Origin: Desulfobacterales bacterium
GTDB taxonomy: Bacteria; Desulfobacterota; Desulfobacteria; Desulfobacterales; UBA11574
Direction of reading: 5' to 3'
NCBI GenBank assembly: GCA_030145595.1
Contig: JAQYVG010000176.1
Coordinates: forward strand, 1 to 7,160
Length of the DNA: 7,160 bases
Below the pieces are notes generated by a model. It was given only the letters and a program-made list of their open reading frames with translations. It ran no database searches and was not told the origin of the DNA. Positions 1-5,055 of this stretch are shown here, piece after piece (within the stretch, counting starts at the first letter, position 1; the number at the start of each line of letters is the position of its first letter). Position numbers and translations under genes: made by a program.

Positions 1-1
1 A

Positions 2-199
2 TTGTACAACAAAGAGAACCACTATAAAAAAGGGATGGAGTATTATGGAAATGAGCAACTCGTAGAGGCCATTAAAGAGTGGCAACTCGTGCAGCGCATG
101 GACCCCGATTACAAGAGGGTTGAATATTTGATCATGAAGGCCAAAACTATCTTGAAGAAATTGGAGGAGATTAAAGCCTCAGAAAAGGACAAAAGATAA
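2..199 (+). CDS. C-terminal end of a TPR-like protein (5' truncated by the window)
   Basis: The reading frame is open to the left edge of the window and ends at TAA 197-199. The first visible codon is TTG with no ribosome binding site in view, so this is the tail of a longer gene rather than a 65-residue protein. The visible residues carry one helix-turn-helix pair of tetratricopeptide type: YKKGMEYYGNEQLVEAIKEW, then a second helix ending in the typical MDPDYKR loop (Asp-Pro before the next helix). A lysine/glutamate-rich amphipathic helix closes the protein. TPR units of this kind are protein-protein interaction scaffolds, and no catalytic function can be read from this fragment. The next + strand gene is 477 bases away, so membership of the same operon is doubtful. 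I am sure it is coding and fairly sure of the TPR fold. The identity of the full protein is unknown. Confidence 0.7.
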   Translation: MYNKENHYKKGMEYYGNEQLVEAIKEWQLVQRMDPDYKRVEYLIMKAKTILKKLEEIKASEKDKR

Positions 200-376
200 A
201 CTCGATAGCTCAAAAGACTTTGCTCGATCATGTTCATCCCTGGCCCAGACCTGATTTAGATAGATTTAAACCAAAAATCTTATATTGTTATGACGGTTAA
301 AACTAGCGCGAAAATCGGTGTTTATTGATATTCCGATAACCCCTGGGCTTTTTTACAATCCCACTGAAATATCCAC

Positions 377-407
377 TTAAGTTTCACCTCTCTCTATCCG
401 ATATAAT
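377..407 (+). promoter_or_regulatory. Possible sigma-70 promoter for the GGDEF gene
   Basis: A perfect -10 hexamer TATAAT lies at 402-407. The best upstream partner is TTAAGT at 377-382 (three of six matches to TTGACA) with a long 19-base spacer, so the -35 is poor. If used, it would give a leader of roughly 260 bases containing the nonamers and inverted repeats. In an A+T-rich spacer a TATAAT can occur by chance, so confidence is low. Confidence 0.22.
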
Positions 408-486
408 ATTATCAGCATCAAAGCCCATGGCATTAATTTATCCATACGGTGTGTGCCGATTTATCTATTAGAGTCTTAGGAGTTAA

Positions 487-569
487 TTTTGTGCATTTTG
501 TGCCAAAATATCCGTTCATAAAAAGACGCAGCGTAGCGACACTATACTTTTAGGCATTTTAGGCATTTT
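487..569 (+). repeat. Two pairs of tandem nonamers (TTTTGTGCA/C and TTTTAGGCA)
   Basis: TTTTGTGCA at 487-495 is followed directly by TTTTGTGCC at 496-504. TTTTAGGCA occurs at 548-556 and again at 557-565, followed by TTTTC. The four units share the pattern TTTT(G/A)(T/G)GC and an exact 9-base period within each pair. They lie 110-190 bases upstream of the GGDEF start. Such spacing is what a DNA-binding regulator site or iteron-like operator could look like, but no binding protein can be named from the sequence. Confidence 0.45.
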
Positions 570-649
570 CCGGTTTATCCGGGGTATGGTAATAATCATG
601 GATCTGTGCCGATAAAACCGGTTCCAATAAATTTTTGATAATTACCATA
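570..649 (+). repeat. Two interleaved inverted repeats in the GGDEF leader
   Basis: Repeat A pairs 570-579 (CCGGTTTATC) with 611-621 (GATAAAACCGG): ten base pairs with one bulged A. Repeat B pairs 585-598 (TATGGTAATAATCA) with 636-649 (TGATAATTACCATA), with 13 of 14 matches. Because 585-598 lies inside the loop of A while its partner lies outside, the helices are interleaved. In RNA they would form either a pseudoknot or alternative structures. The right arm of B ends 11 bases before the AGAGG ribosome binding site at 661-665. It may be a structured mRNA leader or DNA operator symmetry. Confidence 0.4.
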
Positions 650-676
650 AACCACCCGATAGAGGTCCCTTAAAAA

Positions 677-2182
677 ATGAAGGACGATCGAAGCCCGCAA
701 GTAAGTGAGCAAAAGGTTTTCAGCCGACTGGGCGGATCCATCACTTCGAATTTTCTGCGGCTAAACATTGCCAATAAATTAATGCTCGGATTCAGTTCTC
801 TGCTGGCTTTGCTGGTAATTATTTCCGTATATGCCCTCACGAACTTGAATCGATTAAATGAGATCAACAGCACCATACTGCGGACCGATCGTCCGGTAAT
901 CCTTGCATCGGATAAAATGATTGATGCAATTTTTGCCCAAGAACTTTATACGAAGCGCTATATGATTTACCGCACTTCCGATGTGAAGGATAATTTCTTG
1001 ACTAAAAAGATGATCGAGGCGGCAGCTAAAGAACAGACATTTGAAGATCTACTCGATCAAATAAAATCCGTTCCGGAAAAAAGAAACTTTCCGGTGGATA
1101 AAATAGGATCGCTGCATAACCAATATATCAACCTCCTCCTTGAAGGAACCAAATCTGCCAAGGCGCCTTCATCTTCAATGTCTAAAAAGTTTGAAGGTAA
1201 AATCAAAGCCCATCAGGAAAATTTTATTGCGGTTATAAAAGCAATGCGTGCGGATGCGCAGCAGGATCAAAATGAAAAGACCGCTATGACGGCAGACATC
1301 GGAACATTTGCTTTCAGGGCCGCGGCGGTACTCTGTGCTTTGGGTTTGATCCTTTCTTTAGCTGCCGCCACGATCATCACGCGCAATATTTCCGGAGCCA
1401 TAAAAAAATTAAAATTTGCCACCGAAATGATTTCAAAAGGAGAATTTAATCATAAACTGGACATTCGCAATACAGATGAGTTAGGCGATCTTGCCAAAGC
1501 ATTTGTTACCATGGCCGGGCAGCTAAAACATCTGGAAGAGATGAACCTGGACACCAGTCCGCTGACGAGGCTGCCGGGCGGCACAACCATTGAAAACGTA
1601 ATGAAAAAACGCATCAGCGCCAAGGTGGGAATTGCATTTTGTTTGCTGGATATTGACAATTTCAAGGCCTACAATGATCATTATGGTTACGCCAAAGGCA
1701 ATGAAATTATTCAAGCCACCGCCGATATAATCAGCAAAGCTGTGGTTGACCATGGAAGCGCAGACGACTTTATCGGGCATATCGGGGGAGATGATTATGT
1801 GGTCATTACCGCACCCGATAATTACAGCAATATCTGTGAGGCAATCGTTAAAACTTTTGATAAAAAGATTCCCCGCTTTTATGACCCCAAAGACAGGAAG
1901 CGTGGACATATCACCGGGGAAGACCGCCAGGGGAAAAAAACTAAGTTTCCGCTGGCCACAATATCAATAGGCGTGGTGACCAATGAAAAACGCAAGTTCC
2001 GTAATCATATTCAGTTTGGCGAAGTGGCCGCCGAAATGAAAGAACACGTCAAATCAAAGGCCGGCAGCCTGTTTCTGGCATGTCAACGGCAAGATACAAA
2101 AGGCGATAGAAAAAAACGCAAAGTGATCAACATTAAAAAGCGTAAACCCGTAAAGCGAAAAAAGGCAGCAAAGGGCAAATAA
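677..2182 (+). CDS. Membrane HAMP-GGDEF sensor protein, putative diguanylate cyclase with variant GGDDY site
   Basis: A 501-residue inner-membrane signalling protein. Order of parts: a short cytoplasmic N-terminus; TM helix about 34-54; a mainly helical periplasmic sensor region about 55-208, like four-helix-bundle sensors; TM helix about 210-236; HAMP linker about 237-289; GGDEF domain about 292-470; a basic tail 476-501. In the GGDEF domain, DIDNFKAYND (325-334) supplies the usual metal-binding Asp and the guanine-binding Asn/Asp. The signature loop is GGDDY (370-374) instead of GGDEF. The inhibitory I-site RxxD upstream of it is absent (S-A-D-D at 361-364). A stretch of about 35 residues containing FYDPKDRKRG separates the signature from the late SIGVV motif, as in a divergent GGDEF subfamily. 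If active it would condense two GTP to cyclic di-GMP; activity is uncertain because the fourth signature residue is Asp. The tail holds 15 Lys/Arg in 24 residues (478-501). The start is supported by AGAGG at 661-665. The stop abuts the next gene's ATG, so the two are probably cotranscribed. Confidence 0.85.
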   Translation: MKDDRSPQVSEQKVFSRLGGSITSNFLRLNIANKLMLGFSSLLALLVIISVYALTNLNRLNEINSTILRTDRPVILASDKMIDAIFAQELYTKRYMIYRTSDVKDNFLTKKMIEAAAKEQTFEDLLDQIKSVPEKRNFPVDKIGSLHNQYINLLLEGTKSAKAPSSSMSKKFEGKIKAHQENFIAVIKAMRADAQQDQNEKTAMTADIGTFAFRAAAVLCALGLILSLAAATIITRNISGAIKKLKFATEMISKGEFNHKLDIRNTDELGDLAKAFVTMAGQLKHLEEMNLDTSPLTRLPGGTTIENVMKKRISAKVGIAFCLLDIDNFKAYNDHYGYAKGNEIIQATADIISKAVVDHGSADDFIGHIGGDDYVVITAPDNYSNICEAIVKTFDKKIPRFYDPKDRKRGHITGEDRQGKKTKFPLATISIGVVTNEKRKFRNHIQFGEVAAEMKEHVKSKAGSLFLACQRQDTKGDRKKRKVINIKKRKPVKRKKAAKGK

Positions 2183-2710
2183 ATGGGCAGAATAACGATC
2201 GTAATGAAAATAGGGTTCGCTTGGGCTATTATTTCTTTTCTTATCGGATGCGCATCAATTCAAGAACGAACAAATCCAAAAGATAAGGCTGCTGCATATT
2301 CTACAGAAATTGCCAGATTGGAAACCATCATTTTAAAAAAACCCGAATCTTCAAAAAAATGGCAGGCTTATTATCAACTCGCGCAGCTGTATATCAGCTA
2401 CGAAAATCCCAGGCGGAATTATAAAAAAGCCCTCGAGAATTTAAAACTATATTTTCCCCATCATCCGACCTATGGGGATGACCATGATCTGCGAAATTGG
2501 CTTTTGGTTTTAAAGGAGATTCAAAAACAGTCCCCGCAAATAGAGTATCAAAACAAAAAGATTAAGAAGCTGACCGCGAAGCTCAAGAAATCCAAGCAAG
2601 CAAATCGTGCTTTAAAAAAAGCGAACAAAACATTGGCCATGAAAATTGATATGCTGAAAACCCTTGATCGCCGTGTTGAAGAAAAGCGCAAAAACTACAG
2701 TAGTGAATAA
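2183..2710 (+). CDS. Small outer-membrane-type lipoprotein with helical/coiled-coil C-terminus
   Basis: 175 residues. The ATG follows the GGDEF stop codon without a gap. AAGGG at 2171-2175, seven bases upstream, supports this start over an internal Met at residue 8. A hydrophobic segment ends in the lipobox L20-I21-G22-C23, so signal peptidase II should cleave before Cys23. The next residue is Ala rather than Asp, which by the enterobacterial +2 rule favours the outer membrane. Residues about 40-115 are helical and TPR-like (WQAYYQLAQLYISY, then NYKKALENLKLYF). Residues about 118-172 are a very lysine-rich predicted coiled coil. No family is recognised with certainty. The size, lipobox and helical hairpin recall small lipoproteins encoded beside sensor genes, such as QseG/YfhG, but no direct homology is claimed. 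The strict linkage suggests it works with the GGDEF sensor, perhaps touching its periplasmic domain. It is certainly coding and almost certainly a lipoprotein; its function is unknown. Confidence 0.8.
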   Translation: MGRITIVMKIGFAWAIISFLIGCASIQERTNPKDKAAAYSTEIARLETIILKKPESSKKWQAYYQLAQLYISYENPRRNYKKALENLKLYFPHHPTYGDDHDLRNWLLVLKEIQKQSPQIEYQNKKIKKLTAKLKKSKQANRALKKANKTLAMKIDMLKTLDRRVEEKRKNYSSE

Positions 2711-2774
2711 TCAGCTTTTATTAAATTTATGCCGATATTACGATATTAAGTATTAAATATGGAAAGGAAACATT

Positions 2775-3812
2775 ATGAAGTTATCTAAAACCATTATAGT
2801 ATTATTGGTTATTATTTCTTTTGTCGGATGCAGTACGTCTCAAGAAAAGGCTATGACTGCCAGGGAGCTAAACCAAGAAGCAATAGTTTTACTCACAGAT
2901 TTAGATAAAATGGACATAGATAAAGCACTTGAGCACTTAAACGAGGCAATCCGGCTTGATCAAAATTTCGTTGAAGCTTATCTTAACAGAGCACAAGCTC
3001 ATCTGCTTTTAGATAAACCTCGGCATGCATTTGATGATTTTAACCGAGCAAGCCAGATTAAACCCAATTCAGCCGAAGTATATTTTCAACGAGGTAAAGC
3101 TTATCTGTCTTTAGAAAAAGAAGAAAAGGCCTTTGAAGACTTCAATAAAGCCCTCCAACTTGCCCCTAGTTCTGCCGATCTTTATTTTGAGCGTGGGAAA
3201 GTATACTTTTCCCTAGGAGTTTATAATAAAGCGTATGAAGATTTTAATCAAGCCCTCAACATCGTTCCAAACCATAAAGCTAGGCTTTATCTAAATGAAG
3301 TGGAACCATTTTTGGCTTTAGTCACACCATTCGACAAAGTTTCTCCTGATTTTAGTAGTGCTAGTGCTAGTTATAGTTATAGTGATAAGAAGAAAGATAA
3401 AGTTTATAAAACTGATCAGGACATGTGCATCAACCTCAATGATGGCACTGTGGCTGATAGATCGACGGGCAAAATCTGGCAAAAAGAGACTGATGATAGA
3501 ACGCGAGATTGGAGTGAGGCACGTTCATATTGCGAGGGGTTAACTCTTGCTGGTTACAACGATTGGATAATGCCTGACAGCAATACGTTAAAATGGTTGA
3601 ATATATATAAAAATAAAATTGTCCCAATCAGCAAAGTTTTTGAAACCAAAAGGTGGGGCTATTGGACAAGTAGTACTTCGCCTGCAAACATAAACGAAGC
3701 TAAGGCAGTAGTGTATGACTATTCCGGTAACTTCAATGGGGGCTTAGTAGGGATAGGTACAATAAACAATAAGAACGCTTGGCGTTATGTAAGATGTGTT
3801 AGAGATCCGTAA
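2775..3812 (+). CDS. TPR-repeat lipoprotein with C-terminal DUF1566 (Lcl_C) domain
   Basis: 345 residues. AAGGA at 2764-2768, six bases before the ATG, fixes the start. A hydrophobic signal segment ends in V17-G18-C19 followed by Ser, which fits a lipoprotein probably exported to the outer membrane. Four tetratricopeptide units follow at about 30-64, 65-98, 99-132 and 133-166, with the usual A-x-x-x-F/Y-x-x-A and x-P-N/S features (AYLNRAQAHLLLDK, VYFQRGKAYLSLEK, LYFERGKVYFSLGV). A Ser/Tyr/Lys-rich linker (193-210) leads to a DUF1566/Lcl_C domain at about 213-343. This is recognised by the order DGTVADRSTGKIWQK, then W-x-x-A-x-x-YC, then GYNDWIMPD, then YWTSS, and a closing WRYVRCVR. Cys218, Cys253 and Cys341 could form disulfides in the periplasm or at the surface. 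DUF1566 occurs in secreted and surface proteins, including Legionella Lcl; its biochemical role is not established. Base composition is visibly more A+T-rich than the genes to the right. The gap of 64 bases to the previous gene has no clear terminator, so cotranscription is possible. Confidence 0.85.
   Translation: MKLSKTIIVLLVIISFVGCSTSQEKAMTARELNQEAIVLLTDLDKMDIDKALEHLNEAIRLDQNFVEAYLNRAQAHLLLDKPRHAFDDFNRASQIKPNSAEVYFQRGKAYLSLEKEEKAFEDFNKALQLAPSSADLYFERGKVYFSLGVYNKAYEDFNQALNIVPNHKARLYLNEVEPFLALVTPFDKVSPDFSSASASYSYSDKKKDKVYKTDQDMCINLNDGTVADRSTGKIWQKETDDRTRDWSEARSYCEGLTLAGYNDWIMPDSNTLKWLNIYKNKIVPISKVFETKRWGYWTSSTSPANINEAKAVVYDYSGNFNGGLVGIGTINNKNAWRYVRCVRDP
3360..3383 (+). repeat. Short hexanucleotide repeats in the TPR/Lcl_C linker
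   Basis: Inside the lipoprotein gene, GCTAGT at 3360 and 3366 is followed by TATAGT at 3372 and 3378. They encode the alternating Ser-Ala and Ser-Tyr linker between the TPR block and the DUF1566 domain. All units are multiples of three, so changes in copy number would alter linker length without breaking the frame. Confidence 0.55.
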
Positions 3813-3835
3813 AACATTATAAGCTTTTACTTTTT
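3809..3835 (+). terminator. Weak putative terminator between the convergent genes
   Basis: GTAAAA (3809-3814) pairs perfectly with TTTTAC (3825-3830) across a 10-base loop, and TTTTT (3831-3835) follows. The stem starts inside the stop codon of the TPR/Lcl_C gene. The trailing T run overlaps the stop codon of the converging rhomboid gene. The stem is short and A+T-rich, so it would be an inefficient intrinsic terminator. It is the only candidate in this 21-base gap. Confidence 0.3.
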
Positions 3836-4817
3836 ACGAAGCCGCCATACTTATTATAGCAACTTTTAGAAACAAATCCCCCCGGTGGCCGTCGGGTGTA
3901 GCTTTTCCCATACTCTTTAGCCGCAGTTTGCTGCCCTCTTTCACTCCCGGCGGAACAACCACTCTAACCAGACGTTTTTTGAACCCCCAGGGGATGTTTA
4001 CCAATTTACTGGTGCCGGCCAAGGCCTCAAAGGATGTGATCGCAATTGTACCGTAAAGATGGGGATCGCTTCCCGGCCCAATGGGGCGAATAACCTGCAG
4101 GCGCTCTGTCTTTCTTTTGGCAGTGACCTTGCGTATTTTATGGCCGACACCGGTTTCAGGCAAAGTAAAAAGAAGCTTTAAAAAGATGATGCCAAAGGCA
4201 AAACCGCCGACATGGGCCCACCAGGCAATGCCGCCGCCAGCGCCGTGGCTGCCGGCAGCATTAATAAACTGCATTACAAACCAGAACCCTAAAAAGAAAA
4301 AGGCGGGAATTTCTATAAACCAGGGGATAAAAATGATCGGGATTAAAGTCAAAATTTTCGAATGTGGATAAAGTATCAGGTAAGCTCCCATGACTCCCGC
4401 GATTGCCCCGCTGGCCCCGATAGTAGGGATGTTTGAATGAAAATTGAAAATCAGATGGGAAAGACCGGATGTGATCCCGCAAATCAGATAGAACCCCAGA
4501 TAACGAAAAGGCCCTAAGCGGTCTTCCACGTTATCGCCGAAGATATACAAAGACCACATATTCCCCAGAAGGTGCCAGAATCCGCCGTGCAGAAACATGA
4601 AGGAAATGACGGAAAAAACCTGCTGGAACCAGTTGAAGTAGGAAGAAACATGGGGAGTCGAGTAACGCGCGGGAACCAGGCCGTACACGTAGATGAAACG
4701 ATCTAAACCAGGACCCTGGGCCATCTGCACAAGGAAAATTACAACATTAATGCCGATGATTGCATTGTTAACGACCGGGTAATTTTTGGAAGGGATTGTG
4801 TCTCGAATCGGTATCAT
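3834..4817 (-). CDS. Rhomboid-family intramembrane serine protease fused to a DnaJ-type C-terminal domain
   Basis: 327 residues. The N-terminus MIPIRDTIPS is the classic start of bacterial rhomboid-like proteins, which fixes the ATG at 4817. Six membrane helices are visible between about 17 and 218. The catalytic dyad can be seen: Ser136 in GASGA (134-138) and His202 in WWAHVGG. The conserved HLLGNMWSLYIFG (82-94) supplies the His/Asn of the oxyanion region. Rhomboids cut membrane proteins within or next to their TM helices; the substrate here is unknown. After a basic linker (about 226-252), residues about 254-320 match the substrate-binding C-terminal domain of DnaJ/CbpA co-chaperones: ITSFEALAGTSKLVNIP, then VRVVVPPGVKEGSKLRLK, then GHRGDLFLKV. 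There is no J domain (no HPD) and no zinc finger. With six TM helices the fused domain should face the cytoplasm, if the N-terminus is also cytoplasmic as in GlpG. No Shine-Dalgarno precedes the ATG; the 5' flank is the arm of a perfect 25-bp palindrome. The gene converges on the TPR/Lcl_C lipoprotein. Confidence 0.88.
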   Translation of the reverse strand: MIPIRDTIPSKNYPVVNNAIIGINVVIFLVQMAQGPGLDRFIYVYGLVPARYSTPHVSSYFNWFQQVFSVISFMFLHGGFWHLLGNMWSLYIFGDNVEDRLGPFRYLGFYLICGITSGLSHLIFNFHSNIPTIGASGAIAGVMGAYLILYPHSKILTLIPIIFIPWFIEIPAFFFLGFWFVMQFINAAGSHGAGGGIAWWAHVGGFAFGIIFLKLLFTLPETGVGHKIRKVTAKRKTERLQVIRPIGPGSDPHLYGTIAITSFEALAGTSKLVNIPWGFKKRLVRVVVPPGVKEGSKLRLKSMGKATPDGHRGDLFLKVAIISMAAS

Positions 4818-4818
4818 A

Positions 4819-4871
4819 ATATTTATTTAAGCAATATAATCGCATCGCGATTATATTGCTTAAATAAATAT
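4819..4871. repeat. Perfect 25-bp inverted repeat with 3-base loop, abutting the rhomboid start codon
   Basis: Bases 4819-4843 are the exact reverse complement of 4847-4871, with ATC (4844-4846) between them. The arms are A+T-rich (including TTTAAGCAATATAATCGC) and contain TATAAT on the + strand at 4835-4840 and on the - strand at 4855-4850. The repeat ends one base from the rhomboid ATG (4817). If transcribed from further upstream, it would fold into a long stem covering the ribosome landing site. It has no poly-T tail and so is not a typical terminator. It could be an operator, a small insertion relic or a translation-blocking leader. Confidence 0.85.
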
Positions 4872-4878
4872 AAATTAA
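4850..4878 (-). promoter_or_regulatory. Possible rhomboid promoter inside the palindrome
   Basis: On the - strand TTAATT (4878-4873), a 17-base spacer and a perfect TATAAT (4855-4850) form a sigma-70-like promoter just downstream of the probable valS-nadC terminator. Transcription would start near 4843, the inner end of the second palindrome arm. The mRNA would then carry only one arm and would not fold into the long hairpin. The -35 matches TTGACA at only three positions. A second candidate (TTGTGT, 17 bases, TATAAT) lies at 4979-4951, upstream of the terminator. Confidence 0.35.
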
Positions 4879-4911
4879 CACCCAATTGAGCGAAAACGCT
4901 CAATTGGGTGT
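4866..4911 (-). terminator. Strong intrinsic terminator of the valS-nadC unit
   Basis: Bases 4878-4892 and 4897-4911 are perfect reverse complements: a 15-bp stem with an AAAA loop on the + strand (TTTT on the transcript side). Read on the - strand, the stem is followed by the T-rich tract TTAATTTATATTT (4877-4865). nadC ends 145 bases upstream in transcription order, so this fits rho-independent termination of valS-nadC. On the + strand no T run follows. Confidence 0.7.
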
Positions 4912-4930
4912 CCTTTGTCCGTCGTCCGCT
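4910..4930 (+). repeat. Three period-7 GTCC repeats (left arm)
   Basis: GTCC starts at 4910, 4917 and 4924 on the + strand, an exact 7-base period immediately outside the terminator hairpin. The run mirrors the heptads at 5006-5033 in inverted orientation. Confidence 0.6.
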
Positions 4931-4950
4931 GCTAAGCAATAAGAAGCGAG

Positions 4951-4979
4951 ATTATATTTAAACTACAGGTGAAACACAA
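4951..4979 (-). promoter_or_regulatory. Alternative upstream promoter for the rhomboid gene
   Basis: TTGTGT at 4979-4974 and a perfect TATAAT at 4956-4951 are separated by exactly 17 bases on the - strand. A transcript from here (start near 4944) would have to pass the terminator-like hairpin at 4911-4878 and the 25-bp palindrome before reaching the rhomboid ATG. That would be an attenuator-like arrangement. Confidence 0.25.
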
Positions 4980-5005
4980 AAAGAGCCCCTAAGAACCTGT
5001 AAAAC

Positions 5006-5033
5006 CACTGACTACAGACAACTGACCACGGAC
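5006..5033 (-). repeat. Four period-7 GTCNGTN repeats (right arm)
   Basis: On the - strand, GTCCGTG (5033-5027), GTCAGTT (5026-5020), and then two more units beginning GTCTGT (5019) and GTCAGT (5012) follow one another at exactly seven bases. The run sits directly downstream of the nadC stop and the hairpin at 5035-5060. Its consensus matches the GTCC heptads at 4910-4930. Confidence 0.6.
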
Positions 5034-5055
5034 GCCTAATCGAGTTTTGGCTCAA

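Larger units (their letters stand above)
200..676. promoter_or_regulatory. Long non-coding leader region upstream of the GGDEF gene
   Basis: These 477 bases show no convincing ORF on either strand and no tRNA or rRNA signature. The contents are: a weak six-T run at 349-354 after a C/G-rich block with no good stem, so not a confident terminator for the TPR gene; a possible promoter at 377-407; two pairs of tandem nonamers at 487-504 and 548-565; and two overlapping inverted repeats between 570 and 649. The word TGTGCC also recurs at 452, 499 and 605, the first and third as TGTGCCGAT. The GGDEF start codon at 677 is preceded by a moderate Shine-Dalgarno AGAGG at 661-665. The size and repeat content suggest a regulated promoter or structured 5' leader. 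The c-di-GMP (GEMM) riboswitch consensus was looked for and not seen. Confidence 0.5.

Noticed and set aside
340..354. Intrinsic terminator after the TPR gene
   Set aside because: There is a T run at 349-354 but the preceding C/G block cannot form a stem with a workable loop.
454..649. c-di-GMP (GEMM) riboswitch upstream of the GGDEF gene
   Set aside because: The region was checked for the GEMM conserved core and tetraloop-receptor segments and does not contain them; only generic inverted repeats were found.
1523..1909. Antisense frames within the GGDEF gene
   Set aside because: They are shadows of a strong coding region with recognisable domains and have no supporting features.
4081..4371. 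+ strand frame opposite the rhomboid gene
   Set aside because: It is antisense to the rhomboid TM and catalytic region and has low-complexity residue content from that strand.
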